Shown: piece after piece, positions 27,972 to 37,261 of the stretch
Layout of the letters: each line of letters starts with the position of its first letter
Position numbering within the stretch: position 1 is the stretch's first letter
NCBI RefSeq assembly: GCF_016082275.1
Contig: NZ_MOWM01000005.1
Span: 62,001-126,000 of the forward strand
Direction of reading: 5' to 3'
Source: Variovorax sp. E3
Lineage (GTDB): Bacteria; Pseudomonadota; Gammaproteobacteria; Burkholderiales; Burkholderiaceae_C
Length of the DNA stretch: 64,000 nt
Notes under the pieces: generated by a model
Told to the model about the DNA's origin: nothing
Database searches by the model: none
The model's input: the letters and a program-made list of their open reading frames with translations, nothing else
Translations under genes and position numbers: made by a program

Positions 27972-28739
27972 TCAGCGCCGGCCGGAGGTTCGCTTGCGCG
28001 CGGCGGCGGTGGTCGACGTCTTCTTCTTGGCGGCCGGGGCCGCCGTTTTCCTTGTTGCGGCAGGCGCCTTCTTGACGGCCGGCTTGCCGCCCATCACCTT
28101 GCCGACCGCGTCGGCCAGCGGCTGGGCCATGGCCGGCACTTTCAGCTGCGCCGCGTCCTGCAGCGCCGAGCTGGCGATCTGCTGGAACTGCTCGGTCAGC
28201 GAGCCCCACCACTGCATCGGGTCGACCACGCCGTCGGCGGCCTTCGATTTGGCCGAGGCGGTCTTGCCGCGCGCCTTCTTCGGCGCCGGCGCTTCCCCGA
28301 CGGGCGCCTCGTCTTCGTCCTCGACCTCGACCTCTTCAGGCTCGGGTTCGGGCGCCGCCGCCGCAGCAGCGGCGGGCGCGGGGGCCGCTGCAGCGGGCGC
28401 CATCGCCGCCGCCTGCTTGGTGAACGCGCTGGCGATGTCTTCCATCCGAACGTTCATGCCGCGCAGCGTCGACAGCGTCATCTTCTGCACCTCGAGCGCC
28501 TGGATGGTCGCCTTGAGCGCATGGCCGTTCTGCTCGAGCCAGTACTGCACCGTCTTGAGCTCCTGGATGCGCTTGTCGACCTCCTCCACGCTCAGCGTGG
28601 GCGCCACCCAGCTCGCAAGGCTCGGAATGCCGGGCACGGCGCCGGCACCCGAACCGGCGGCACCGCCGGCCAGGTTCTTCAGGAAGTCGAATCCGGGGAC
28701 GAACTGGCTGAAGTCGAAGGGCTTGCTGGCGTTGCTCAT
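27972..28739 (-). CDS. phaM: PhaM-type PHA granule regulatory protein
   Basis: 255 residues. The N-terminal FDFSQFVPGFDFLKNL and WVAPTLSVEEVDKRIQELKTVQYWLEQN match PhaM of Burkholderiales, which activates PHA synthase PhaC and links PHA granules to the nucleoid. An Ala/Pro/Glu-rich linker (about 115-150) leads to a WWGSLTEQFQQIA segment and a Lys/Ala-rich histone-like tail (from about 215, PAAKKKT) able to bind DNA. It is transcribed in the same direction as the FIST gene. No PHA biosynthetic gene is nearby. Confidence 0.85.
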   Translation of the reverse strand: MSNASKPFDFSQFVPGFDFLKNLAGGAAGSGAGAVPGIPSLASWVAPTLSVEEVDKRIQELKTVQYWLEQNGHALKATIQALEVQKMTLSTLRGMNVRMEDIASAFTKQAAAMAPAAAAPAPAAAAAAAPEPEPEEVEVEDEDEAPVGEAPAPKKARGKTASAKSKAADGVVDPMQWWGSLTEQFQQIASSALQDAAQLKVPAMAQPLADAVGKVMGGKPAVKKAPAATRKTAAPAAKKKTSTTAAARKRTSGRR

Positions 28740-28830
28740 GCGGGAGGTCTCCTGGGAGGGTTTTCTTGTGTTCCCAGCTTACTCCAAGCCTTTGCCATTG
28801 CGCCTGACCGGCGCGGGCTTTTACCGACGG

Positions 28831-30276
28831 TCAGAGCCCGCCGCGAACCTTGCTGAAAACCTTCCAGAACGTGGCGTCCTGCGAGGTCGCGAAGTTGATG
28901 CGCATCATGGTGCTCGGCGGCCGGCGCGCATGGAACAGCGAGCCCGGCGCCAGCAGGTAGCCCTGGTCGAGCATGCGCTGCGTGAGCGCGTCGGTGTCCA
29001 CGCCGGTGTCGACCCAGCCGAACAGCCCCGCCGGCTCCGACGCGAAGGTGCAGCCGTGCGACATGGCCAGCTTCACCGCCCGCCCGCGCGCCCCGTCGAG
29101 CCGGATGCGCACGCGCTCCGAATGCCGGCGCAGTTGCCCCTGGTCGATGCACCACGACAGCGCCCGCTCGAACAGCGTAGGCGAGGTCAGCGTGGCCAGC
29201 AGCTTGGTCTCCAGCAGCCGCTCCTTCAGCGCCGGCGGCGCGGCCAGGAAGCCGATGCGCCAGTTGGGCGCCAGGATCTTGGCGAAGCCGCTCACGTAGA
29301 TGGTGCGCTGCAGTCCGTCGAGCGCGCTGAGCCGCGTGGCGTGCTCGGGCGCGAGGTGGCTGTAGGTGTCGTCCTCGACGATGTGGAAGTCGTGCTCGTT
29401 GGCCAGCTGCAGCACGCGGTGCGCGCTGCCCGGCGTGAGGCTGTAGCCGGTCGGGTTGTGCAGCACGCTCACGCTCACGAACAGCTTGGGGCTGTGCAGC
29501 TTGCAGTACTGCGCCATCACCTCCAGGTCGGGCCCGTCGGCGCGGCGCGGCACCGGCAGGATGCGCATGCCCAGCGCCTCGAGCCGCGCGAATTCGAGCG
29601 CCCAGCCCGGCTCCTCGACCATCACCGGGTCGCCCGCGCGCAGCAGCGTGCGGCTCACGATGTCCAGCGCATGCGTGGCGCCGATGGTGGTCACGATCTG
29701 GTCGGGCGAGGCCGGCACGTTGATGCCCACCAGCTTCTGCGACAGGCTGCGCCGCAGGCTCATGTCGCCGGCCGGCTCACCGTACTGGAGCGACAGCTCC
29801 TGCAGCGCGGCTGTACTGGTCATGCGCCGCACGGCGGTGGGCATGAAGGTCGACGACATCCAGTCGGGCGGGAACACGCCCATGCCCGGCTGCGGCTTGT
29901 CGCTCGGCCGGTGGAACATGCTGCGGATCAGCGAGCTGGCGTCGGCCGGTACACGCGAGGCCATCATCTGCACAGCGATTGCCGCAGGCATGCCGCTCAC
30001 GCCGTTGGCGTCGGTGCCGTGGGCCGGGCGGCCGTCCTGTACTGGCGCCGAATCGCGCACGTAGAAGCCGCGCTGCCGGCGGGCCTCGACCAGCCCCTGC
30101 GCCAGCAGCTGGTCGTAGGCCGCCACCACCGTGTACGGGCTCACCCCCTGCTGGCGCGCGCATTCGCGCACCGAAGGCAGCCGGGCGCCGGGCGGCAGCA
30201 GCCGGGTGCGGATGCGCTCGGCCAGGCGGTCGGCCAGTTGGCCGGTGAGCGACTGGGTGGAGGTTCTTGTCAGCAT
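28831..30276 (-). CDS. MocR-type regulator (GntR HTH fused to aminotransferase)
   Basis: 481 residues from the ATG at 30276 (MLTRTSTQSLTGQLADRL). The winged-helix GntR domain covers residues 1-75 (LPSVRECARQQGVSPYTVVAAYDQL). A class I aminotransferase-like domain follows, with GATHALDIVSRTLL, NPTGYSLTP, EDDTYSHL and the PLP lysine in VSGFAKILAPNWRIGF. Such proteins use PLP to sense amino acids or vitamin B6 and usually control a divergent gene. Here that is a LysE exporter starting 121 bases away, with an inverted repeat in between. Confidence 0.88.
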   Translation of the reverse strand: MLTRTSTQSLTGQLADRLAERIRTRLLPPGARLPSVRECARQQGVSPYTVVAAYDQLLAQGLVEARRQRGFYVRDSAPVQDGRPAHGTDANGVSGMPAAIAVQMMASRVPADASSLIRSMFHRPSDKPQPGMGVFPPDWMSSTFMPTAVRRMTSTAALQELSLQYGEPAGDMSLRRSLSQKLVGINVPASPDQIVTTIGATHALDIVSRTLLRAGDPVMVEEPGWALEFARLEALGMRILPVPRRADGPDLEVMAQYCKLHSPKLFVSVSVLHNPTGYSLTPGSAHRVLQLANEHDFHIVEDDTYSHLAPEHATRLSALDGLQRTIYVSGFAKILAPNWRIGFLAAPPALKERLLETKLLATLTSPTLFERALSWCIDQGQLRRHSERVRIRLDGARGRAVKLAMSHGCTFASEPAGLFGWVDTGVDTDALTQRMLDQGYLLAPGSLFHARRPPSTMMRINFATSQDATFWKVFSKVRGGL

Positions 30277-30328
30277 GCGTGAGCGCCCCAGAAGAGCCGC
30301 AGGGGCTCTGTGCCGAAGGATTGACCAA

Positions 30329-30359
30329 TACAGATTGCCCGTTTGTTCGACTATCTGTA
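30329..30359. promoter_or_regulatory. Inverted repeat between mocR and lysE (candidate operator)
   Basis: A perfect 7-base inverted repeat, TACAGAT (30329-30335) and ATCTGTA (30353-30359), separated by 17 bases, in the short gap between the divergent MocR and LysE genes. A second CTGTA-type half follows at about 30366-30370. A TTGACC at 30321 could be a -35 element for the plus strand. Position and symmetry suggest the MocR binding site; no experiment is known to me. Confidence 0.5.
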
Positions 30360-30396
30360 CTGGCACTGTAATGGTCCCGAGTTTAGAGTGTGTGTC

Positions 30397-30996
30397 ATGA
30401 ACTGGCAAGAATTCACCGCGCTGCTGGTGCTGGCCACGGCGATGAGTTTCTCGCCCGGTCCCAACACCACGCTCTCGACAGCCCTGGCGGCCAACGGCGG
30501 CCTGCCGCGCGCGATGCGCTTCGTGGTCGCGGTGCCGGTCGGCTGGACGCTGCTGCTGGTGCTGTGCGCCGCCGGCATCGGCGCGCTGGTGGTGGCGGTG
30601 CCGCCGCTGCGCGTGGCCATCAAGGCGCTGGGCATCGGCTACCTGCTGTGGCTGGCCTACAAGTTGAGCGGCAGCGCCACGCTCGGCAGGGCCGACAGCG
30701 CCAATCTCTCGGTCGGCTTCGGCCAGGGCGTGATGCTGCAGTTCGTCAACATCAAGGCCTGGCTGCTGGCGCTCACGCTCGTGGCCGGCTGGATCGCCGG
30801 ACAGCCCGACGCGCTGCGCCGCTTCGCCATCGTGGCGCCGGTGATGCTGTTCTTCGCCTTCACCAGCAACTTCGCCTATGCGCTGGTCGGCGCGCTGCTG
30901 CGCGAGTGGCTCTCCAAGGGCAAGCGGCTGCTGTGGTTCAACCGCGCGATGGGCCTGGTGCTGGTGCTCACGGCGTGGTGGATGGTGAGCGTATGA
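30397..30996 (+). CDS. LysE-family amino-acid exporter (copy 1)
   Basis: 199 residues with six predicted membrane helices. FSPGPNTTLSTALAANGG (about residues 18-35) is the family signature (SPGPN), and LQFVNIKAWLLAL occupies the place of the conserved NPKA region of helix four. The LysE/RhtB family exports amino acids such as lysine, threonine or homoserine. It is divergent from the MocR regulator, which probably controls it, and its stop overlaps the next exporter gene (ATGA). Confidence 0.85.
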   Translation: MNWQEFTALLVLATAMSFSPGPNTTLSTALAANGGLPRAMRFVVAVPVGWTLLLVLCAAGIGALVVAVPPLRVAIKALGIGYLLWLAYKLSGSATLGRADSANLSVGFGQGVMLQFVNIKAWLLALTLVAGWIAGQPDALRRFAIVAPVMLFFAFTSNFAYALVGALLREWLSKGKRLLWFNRAMGLVLVLTAWWMVSV

Positions 30997-31960
30997 AGCC
31001 GGGCATCAAGGACGAGACGCTGGGCATGTGGCTCGGGGTGATCGGCGTGGCGCTGTTCGCGGTCACGCTGCCGATGACGCGGCTGGCCACCGGCACGCAG
31101 GCCGCGCCGCAGCTGTCGCCGTGGTTCGTCACGCTCGGGCGCGCGGCGCTGGCCGGCGTGCTGTCGGCCGTGTTCCTGCTGGTCACGCGCTCGCCGCGCC
31201 CCGCCGCGCACCAGTGGCGGCCGCTGGGCATGGCGGTGCTGGGCAACGTCGTCGGCTATCCGCTGCTGCTGGGCTATGCGCTGCGCGTGGTCACGGCCAG
31301 CCATGCGGCGGTGGTGACGGCGCTGCTGCCGCTGGTGACCGCGGCCGTGGCGGCCTGGGTGCTGCACCAGCGCGCGCGGCTCGGCTTCTGGCTCTGCGCC
31401 GTGGCGGGCAGCCTGCTGGTGGTGGCGTTCTCGGTGCTGCGCGCGAGCCAGACCGGGCACGGCTTCGGCTTCGAGTGGGCCGACCTGCTGCTGGTCGGCG
31501 CGGTCATCGCGGCCTCGTTCGCTACATCTACGGCGCACAGGTCACGCCGTCGCTGGGCGCCGAGCGCGTGATCTGTTGGGTCTGCGTGATGGCGCTGCCC
31601 GTCACGCTGCCGGCCACGCTGGCGCTGTGGCCGCGGCAACCCATTGCCACCTCGGCCTGGCTGGGCTTCGTCTACGTCGGCATGTTCTCGATGTGGATCG
31701 GCTTCTTCGCCTGGTACCGCGGCCTGGCGCTGGGCGGCGCGCTGCGTGTGAGCCAGACGCAACTGCTGCAACCGTTCCTGTCGATCCTCGTGTCGATCCC
31801 GCTGCTGGGCGAGCCGCTGGACGTGGTGACGCTGGGCTTCGCCATCGCGGTGGTGGCCACGGTGGTCGTCGGCAAGCGGCTGTCGCAGCCGCAACAGGCC
31901 GCACATGCGGCACCGGCCGCCGTGCTTCCCGCCGGCGCCGCCAGGTCCGGGAGAAGCTGA
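30993..31960 (+). CDS. EamA/DMT-family transporter (frameshifted)
   Basis: About 322 residues across a break at 31519-31522. The first half has five hydrophobic helices (LWLGVIGVALFAVTLPMTRLA, LGMAVLGNVVGYPLLLGYAL). After VGAVIAASF, an added G gives GYIYGAQVTPSLGAERV, and the second EamA repeat continues (MFSMWIGFFAWYRGLALGG, QTQLLQPFLSILVSIPLLGEPL). The ten-helix layout fits drug/metabolite exporters that release amino acids or related compounds. It is coupled to the LysE gene by an ATGA overlap, so both are likely under MocR control. Confidence 0.8.
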
Positions 31961-32130
31961 TGTTCTGCCATGTCACCGCCGGGCCTGCGCCCACGCTGCG
32001 GCCAGGGCCATTACCGTTACCGCGCTTACCCGCGCGCCCCGGACGGCAACAAAATCCACGCTGTGCACGGTCACGACACCGCGCCCCTATTGCTTGACTT
32101 GAATCACCTCACCGACTGAAAGAAGACCCC

Positions 32131-33333
32131 ATGAACTGGAAACTCGCCGCACGCGCCGCAAAGATGAACCCCTCGGTGCTGCGTGAAATCCTCAAGGTCA
32201 CCGAGCGCCCCGGCATCATCAGCCTGGCCGGCGGCCTGCCCTCGCCCAAGACCTTCCCGATCCAGGCCTTCGCCGATGCCTGCGCCGAAGTGCTGCACAA
32301 CGACGGCCAGGCCGCGCTGCAGTACGCCGCCAGCGAAGGCTACGCGCCGCTGCGCCAGGCCGTGGCCGACATGCTGCAGTGGAACGTCGACCCCTCGCAG
32401 GTGCTCATCACCACCGGCTCGCAGCAGGGCCTGGACCTGGTGGCCAAGGTGCTGATCGATCCGGGCAGCAAGGTGCTGGTCGAAACGCCCACCTACCTGG
32501 GCGCGCTGCAGGCCTTCGGCCCGATGGAGCCCAACCCGGTCGGCGTGGCTAGCGACGACGAAGGCGTGGTGGTCGAAGACCTCGTGGCCAAGGCCAAGGA
32601 CGCGCGCTTCGTCTACCTGCTGCCCAACTTCCAGAACCCCACCGGCCGCACCATGACCGAGGCGCGCCGCGCCGCCGTGTCGGCCGCCGCAGCGGCAGCG
32701 GACCTGCCCATCGTCGAGGACAACCCCTACGGCGAACTCTGGTTCGACGAAGCCCCGCCGCTGCCGCTGGCCGCGCGCAACCCCGAGGGCGTGATCTACC
32801 TGGGCTCGTTCTCCAAGGTGCTGGCCCCCGGCCTGCGCCTGGGCTTCCTGGTGGCGCCGAAGTCGATCTACCCGAAGCTGCTGCAGGCCAAGCAGGCCGT
32901 CGACCTGCACACGCCGATCTTCACGCAGCGCATGGTCTCGGCCGTCATGAAGGACGGCTTCCTGGAGCGCCACGTGCCCACCATCCGCGCCCTGTACAAG
33001 CGCCAGCGCGACGCGATGATCGCCGCGCTGCAGCGCGAGATGAAGGGCCTGGACGTGAAGTTCAACGCCCCCAAGGGCGGCATGTTCCTGTGGGCGCGCC
33101 TGCCCGAGGGCATCGACACCGTGACACTGCTGCCCAAGGCGGTGGAGCGCAACGTGGCCTTCGTGCCCGGCGCGCCGTTCTACGCGGGCCAGGGCGATCC
33201 GCGCACGCTGCGCCTGTCGTTCGTGACGGCCAGCGTCGAGGAGATCGACACCGCCATCGCCGCGCTCGCGCAGACGCTGCGCGAAGAGCTCGCGCTGGTC
33301 GGCGACAAGAAGCTCGCCGCCGCGCAGATCTGA
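32131..33333 (+). CDS. PLP-dependent aminotransferase (2-aminoadipate/branched type)
   Basis: 400 residues, class I/II fold. The opening MNWKLAARAAKMNPSVLREILKVTERPGIISLAGGLPSP is typical of LysN/AAD-like and MocR-related aminotransferases. The PLP lysine lies in GSFSKVLAPGLRLGFL (about residue 235), with TTGSQQGLDL, LPNFQNPTGRTM and EDNPYGELWF around the cofactor. The natural amino acid is not clear. It follows about 170 bases of non-coding DNA and starts a run of plus-strand genes for amino-acid handling. Confidence 0.88.
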   Translation: MNWKLAARAAKMNPSVLREILKVTERPGIISLAGGLPSPKTFPIQAFADACAEVLHNDGQAALQYAASEGYAPLRQAVADMLQWNVDPSQVLITTGSQQGLDLVAKVLIDPGSKVLVETPTYLGALQAFGPMEPNPVGVASDDEGVVVEDLVAKAKDARFVYLLPNFQNPTGRTMTEARRAAVSAAAAAADLPIVEDNPYGELWFDEAPPLPLAARNPEGVIYLGSFSKVLAPGLRLGFLVAPKSIYPKLLQAKQAVDLHTPIFTQRMVSAVMKDGFLERHVPTIRALYKRQRDAMIAALQREMKGLDVKFNAPKGGMFLWARLPEGIDTVTLLPKAVERNVAFVPGAPFYAGQGDPRTLRLSFVTASVEEIDTAIAALAQTLREELALVGDKKLAAAQI

Positions 33334-33341
33334 GCCGCGCC

Positions 33342-33965
33342 ATGCACGTCGCCATCCTCACCTTCGACGGCTTCAACGAGCTCGACTCGCTGATCGCGCT
33401 CGGGGTGCTCAACCGCATCAAGACACCCGGCTGGCGCGTGACGCTGGCCTCGCCCAGCGCCACGGTCACCTCGATGAACGGGGTGACGGTGCATGCCACC
33501 TCCACGCTCGAAGCCGCCTGCGACGCGGACGCCGTGCTCGTGGGCAGCGGCATCCGCACGCGCGAGATCGCGAACGACGCCGCCATCATGGGCGTGCTGC
33601 GCAAGCTCGACGCCTCGCGCCAGCTGATCGGCGCGCAGTGCTCGGGCACGCTGCTGCTCGCCAAGCTCGGCCTGCTGGGCACGGTGCCCGCGTGCACCGA
33701 CCTCACGACCAAGCCGTGGGTGCAGGAAGCCGGCATCGAGGTGCTCAACCAGCCCTTCTTTGCCAGGGGCAACGTGGCCACCGCCGGCGGCTGCCTGTCG
33801 GCGCCCTACCTCGCGGCGTGGTTCATCGCGCGCAGCGAAGGCATCGAGGCGGCGAAAAGCGCGCTGCACTACGTCGCGCCGGTCGGCGAGAAAGACGACT
33901 ACGTGACGCGCGCCCTCGGCAACATCGAACCGTACCTGCAACCGGCCGTGGCCGACGCCGCCTGA
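33342..33965 (+). CDS. DJ-1/PfpI-family protein
   Basis: 207 residues. The nucleophile cysteine is in IGAQCSGTLLLAKLGLL (Cys about residue 98), and the acidic partner is in the FDGFNELDSL region near residue 15, as in isonitrile-hydratase-type members. It lies 8 bases after the aminotransferase. The group includes transcriptional co-regulators, hydratases and glyoxalases; nothing here allows a choice. Confidence 0.8.
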   Translation: MHVAILTFDGFNELDSLIALGVLNRIKTPGWRVTLASPSATVTSMNGVTVHATSTLEAACDADAVLVGSGIRTREIANDAAIMGVLRKLDASRQLIGAQCSGTLLLAKLGLLGTVPACTDLTTKPWVQEAGIEVLNQPFFARGNVATAGGCLSAPYLAAWFIARSEGIEAAKSALHYVAPVGEKDDYVTRALGNIEPYLQPAVADAA

Positions 33966-34015
33966 CCCGGAACACAACGCAACGCAACGCGCCCACCACC
34001 ACTAAAGACCTGACC

Positions 34016-34660
34016 ATGATCGGCCTCGCGACCCTTTCGCTGTTCCTGCTGGCGGTGCTGGCGCTGTTCCTGTCGCCGGGCCCGAACATGGCCTTCGTGC
34101 TCTCGCACGGCGTGGCGCACGGGCCGCGCGGCGGGTTCGCGGCGGCGCTCGGCATCACGGCGGCCGACCTGGTGCACACGCTGTTCGCCGCCACCGGCGT
34201 CACCGCGCTGGTGGCCGCGTGGCCGCCCTCGTTCGACCTGCTGCGCTATGCGGGCGCGCTGTACCTGGTGTGGCTCGCGGCGCAGGCCCTGCGTAGCGGC
34301 ATTGGCGGCGGTCTTCGCGTCGGCGCGCAGGCGCGGCCAGCTGGCTTCGGGCGCATCGTGCGCATGGCGCTGCTGAACAACCTGGTCAATCCGAAGGCGC
34401 TGCTGTTCTTCATGGTGTTCCTGCCGCAGTTCGTCGATCCGGCGCGCGGCAGCGTGCCGCTGCAACTGGTGCAGCTGGGCGTGGTGCTGTCGATGGCCGC
34501 GCTGGCCTTCAACACGCTGCTGGGCGCGTGCAGCGGACAGGTCGGGCGCTGGCTGCACAACCGCCCCGGCGCGGCGCGTTTCCAGAGCGGCCTGCTGGCG
34601 GCCGTGATGCTGGGGCTGGCCGTGCGCCTGCTTTTCCTCGACCGCCCTTCACCCCGCTGA
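34016..34660 (+). CDS. LysE-family amino-acid exporter (copy 2)
   Basis: 214 residues, six membrane helices. LFLSPGPNMAFVLSHGVAHGPRGG is the N-terminal signature and ALLNNLVNPKALLFFMVFLPQFVDP the helix-four region with NPK. The start ATG at 34016 follows the DJ-1 gene by 50 bases. It is the second of three LysE-type proteins within 8 kb; the three are only moderately alike, so they probably differ in substrate. Confidence 0.85.
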   Translation: MIGLATLSLFLLAVLALFLSPGPNMAFVLSHGVAHGPRGGFAAALGITAADLVHTLFAATGVTALVAAWPPSFDLLRYAGALYLVWLAAQALRSGIGGGLRVGAQARPAGFGRIVRMALLNNLVNPKALLFFMVFLPQFVDPARGSVPLQLVQLGVVLSMAALAFNTLLGACSGQVGRWLHNRPGAARFQSGLLAAVMLGLAVRLLFLDRPSPR

Positions 34661-34670
34661 AAAGGCGCCC

Positions 34671-35507
34671 ATGAACGTCCTGAAAATCGCAGCCTTCTCC
34701 GATGGCGAGACGGGCGGCAACCCCGCCGGCGTCGTCATCGCGCACGCCCTGCCCAGCGCGGCGCAAATGCAGGCCACCGCCGCGGAAGTCGGCTTCTCGG
34801 AAACCGCGTTCGCCGCCCGCACGGACGACGGCCGCTGGCGCGTGCGCTATTTCGCGCCGCAGTCCGAAGTGCCGTTCTGCGGCCACGCGACCATCGCGCT
34901 GGGCGCGGCGCTGGCCATGCAGCACGGCGACGGTGTGTTCCCGCTCACCCTCAACCACGCGCAGATCACGGTCGAGGGCCGGCGCGAAGGCGGCGTGGTC
35001 GCGGCGGCGCTGCAGTCGCCGCCCACGCGCAGCGCCGCGGCATCGCCCGACATGAGCGCCGCCGCCATGGCCCTGTTCGACCTGAGCCCCGACGACCTCG
35101 ACCCGCGCATTCCCGTCGCGCTGATCCACGGCGGCGCCGACCACGTGGTGCTGGCGCTGAAAAGCCGCGCCCGGCTGGCCGCCATGGCCTACGACTTCGA
35201 GGCCGGCCGCAAGCTCATGGCCGGTGCCGGGCTCGCCACCATGGTCCTCGTTCACGCCGAGGCGCCCCGGCTCTTTCACACGCGCAACCCCTTCGCGTCC
35301 GGCGGCGTCTATGAAGACCCCGCGACCGGCGCCGCCACCGCCGCGCTGGCCGGCTACCTGCGCGACCTCGCATGGCCGCACGGCGGCGCCATCGACGTGG
35401 TGCAGGGCGAAGACATGGGCATGCTGTCGAAGCTGCATGCCGACATTCCGCCCGCGCCGGGCAGCTCGATCCGCGTGTCCGGCACCGCGCGCGTCATGCC
35501 GGCGTGA
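34671..35507 (+). CDS. PhzF-family isomerase (copy 1)
   Basis: 278 residues. The PhzF fold is indicated by FSDGETGGNPAGVVIA, GFSETAFAA (the catalytic Glu, about residue 45), FCGHATIALGAAL and YEDPATGAATAALAGYL. PhzF proteins isomerise small acids, as in phenazine synthesis, but most members have unknown substrates. It begins 10 bases after the LysE gene. A second PhzF gene lies 0.8 kb on, with a GST gene between. Confidence 0.85.
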   Translation: MNVLKIAAFSDGETGGNPAGVVIAHALPSAAQMQATAAEVGFSETAFAARTDDGRWRVRYFAPQSEVPFCGHATIALGAALAMQHGDGVFPLTLNHAQITVEGRREGGVVAAALQSPPTRSAAASPDMSAAAMALFDLSPDDLDPRIPVALIHGGADHVVLALKSRARLAAMAYDFEAGRKLMAGAGLATMVLVHAEAPRLFHTRNPFASGGVYEDPATGAATAALAGYLRDLAWPHGGAIDVVQGEDMGMLSKLHADIPPAPGSSIRVSGTARVMPA

Positions 35508-35545
35508 GCCACCGACCGAATCAAGAAAGAAAAGGAAAACCGTTC

Positions 35546-36187
35546 ATGCTCAATATCTGGGGCCGCATCAGCTCGATCAACGTCCGCAAAGTGGTGTGGT
35601 GCGCACAGGAACTCGGGCTCGACTTCCAGCGCACCGAGGCCGGCGGCAAGTTCGGCGTGGTGCAAACGCCCGAATACCTCGCGCTCAACCCGAACGCGAT
35701 GGTGCCCACCATCGACGACGGCGAAGGCGCCGAGCGCGTGACGCTGTGGGAGTCGAACGTGATCGTTCGCTATCTCTGCGCCAGGCACTCGCACGGCACC
35801 TTCTACCCGAGCGAGCTGCCCGCGCGCTTCGACGCCGAGCGCTGGATGGACTGGCAGCAGACCACGCTCAACCGCGCGAGTCGCGACGCCTTCATCCAGT
35901 GGGTGCGCACGCCGCCGTCGGAGCGCCAGCCCGCGCTGATCGAGGCCTCGGTGCGCGAAAGCGAAGCGCTGTTCGCCATGCTCGACGCGCACCTCGCCAC
36001 GCGCGCCTTCCTGGGCGGCGACAGCTTCACCATGGCCGACATTCCGGTCGGCTGCGAAGCGCACCGCTGGTTCGGCCTGCCGGCCGCGGAATACCGCCGG
36101 CCCAACTGGCCGAACGTCGAGCGCTGGTACGCCGACCTGCTTTCCCGCCCGGGCACGCGCGGCGTGCTCGACCTGAGCCTGGAATGA
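35546..36187 (+). CDS. Glutathione S-transferase family protein
   Basis: 213 residues. A thioredoxin-like N-terminal domain (LNIWGRISSINVRKVVWCAQEL, with Ser/Asn near residue 10-12 at the glutathione site; NPNAMVPTIDDG with the cis-proline; LWESNVIVRYL) is followed by the all-helical C-terminal domain (FLGGDSFTMADIPVGC). AAAGGAAAA lies just before the ATG. It sits between two PhzF genes; the substrate is not known. Confidence 0.87.
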   Translation: MLNIWGRISSINVRKVVWCAQELGLDFQRTEAGGKFGVVQTPEYLALNPNAMVPTIDDGEGAERVTLWESNVIVRYLCARHSHGTFYPSELPARFDAERWMDWQQTTLNRASRDAFIQWVRTPPSERQPALIEASVRESEALFAMLDAHLATRAFLGGDSFTMADIPVGCEAHRWFGLPAAEYRRPNWPNVERWYADLLSRPGTRGVLDLSLE

Positions 36188-36275
36188 CCCCCAGTCTTCG
36201 CGCACTTCGTGTCGCTTCGCCAACCCCCTTCCAGGGGGCAACACCAGTGGCCCGGCAAAGCCGGTTCCACGGTGT
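36187..36275. repeat. Hairpin-rich intergenic repeat
   Basis: After the GST stop the DNA forms two hairpins: CCCCC/GGGGG with a 5-base loop (36224-36238), then a long stem with outer arms ACACC/GGTGT, middle arms GTGG/CCAC and inner arms CCGGC/GCCGG around an AAA loop (36241-36275). I recall near-identical intergenic repeats from Variovorax and relatives; this was not searched. It may act as a terminator or mRNA-stability element between the GST and PhzF genes. Confidence 0.55.
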
Positions 36276-36321
36276 CCCCTCGACAGACATTGCTCTCTGA
36301 CCCGATCCTCTCGAGTTACCC

Positions 36322-37244
36322 ATGAAATCCCGCCCCTTCAAGCAAGTCGACGTCTTCACCGCCACGGCCTATCGCGGCAATCCGCTCGCCGTGGTCATCG
36401 ACGGCAGCGACCTGGACGACGCCACGATGCAGCGCTTCGCGCAGTGGACCAACCTGTCCGAGACCACGTTCCTGCTGCCCCCGACCGAGCCCACCGCCGA
36501 CTACCGCGTGCGCATCTTCACGCCCGGCGGCGAGCTGCCCTTTGCCGGCCACCCGACCATCGGCACCTGCCACGCGTGGCTGCAGGCCGGCGGCAAGCCC
36601 AAGGCGGCCGGCCGCGTGGTGCAGCAGTGCGGCGCCGGCCTGGTGCCACTGCGCCGCGAGGGCGAGCGCCTGGCCTTTGCCGCGCCGCCGCTCAAGCGCA
36701 GCGCGCCCAGCCCCTCGCTGCTGGCCAAGGTGGCCGGCGCGCTGGGCCTGAAGGCGCAGCAGATCATCGCGGCGCAGGTGCTGGACAACGGCCCGGTCTG
36801 GTTCGGCCTGCTGGTCAACGACGCCGACGCGTGCTGGCGCTCACGCCCGACCACCGCGCGCTCAAGGAACTGGGCGTGAAGGCCGGCGTGGCGGGCGTGC
36901 CCACGGCCGTCGACACCTCGCCGCTGATCGGCCGCTCCAACCGCGAGGCCCGCGCCTTCGGCAACCGCCCGGCCGCCGAGTACAACGACGGCGCCAAGAT
37001 CGACCTGGAGGTGCGCGCCTTCGCCGAGCCCGTGGGCGTGCAGGAAGACCCCGTCACCGGCAGCCTCAACGCGAGCCTGGCCGAATGGCTGATTGCCGAC
37101 GGCCACATGCCCGATCGCTATCTCGCCGCGCAGGGCCAGTGCCTCGGCCGCGCCGGTCGCGTGTACATCGAGCGCGACGCCGACGGCACGATCTGGGTCG
37201 GCGGCGACGCCGTGACCTGCATCGACGGCCAGGTCACGCTGTAG
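36322..37244 (+). CDS. PhzF-family isomerase (copy 2, frameshifted)
   Basis: About 307 residues across a break at 36829-36832. The N-terminal half shows FKQVDVFTATAYRGNPLAVV, NLSETTFLLPP (catalytic Glu) and ELPFAGHPTIGTCHAWL. After LVNDADA, one added G gives VLALTPDHRALKELGV, and the family ending VQEDPVTGSLNASLAEWL follows in the new frame. It is more like the E. coli YddE branch than copy 1 is. Both copies and the GST are on one strand and probably co-transcribed, except for the hairpin repeat between. Confidence 0.82.
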
Positions 37245-37261
37245 TCGACGAAACGCCCGCC

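Noticed and set aside
28340..28420. GC-rich low-complexity stretch as a repeat element
   Set aside because: It encodes the Ala/Pro/Glu-rich linker of PhaM in frame and needs no separate explanation.
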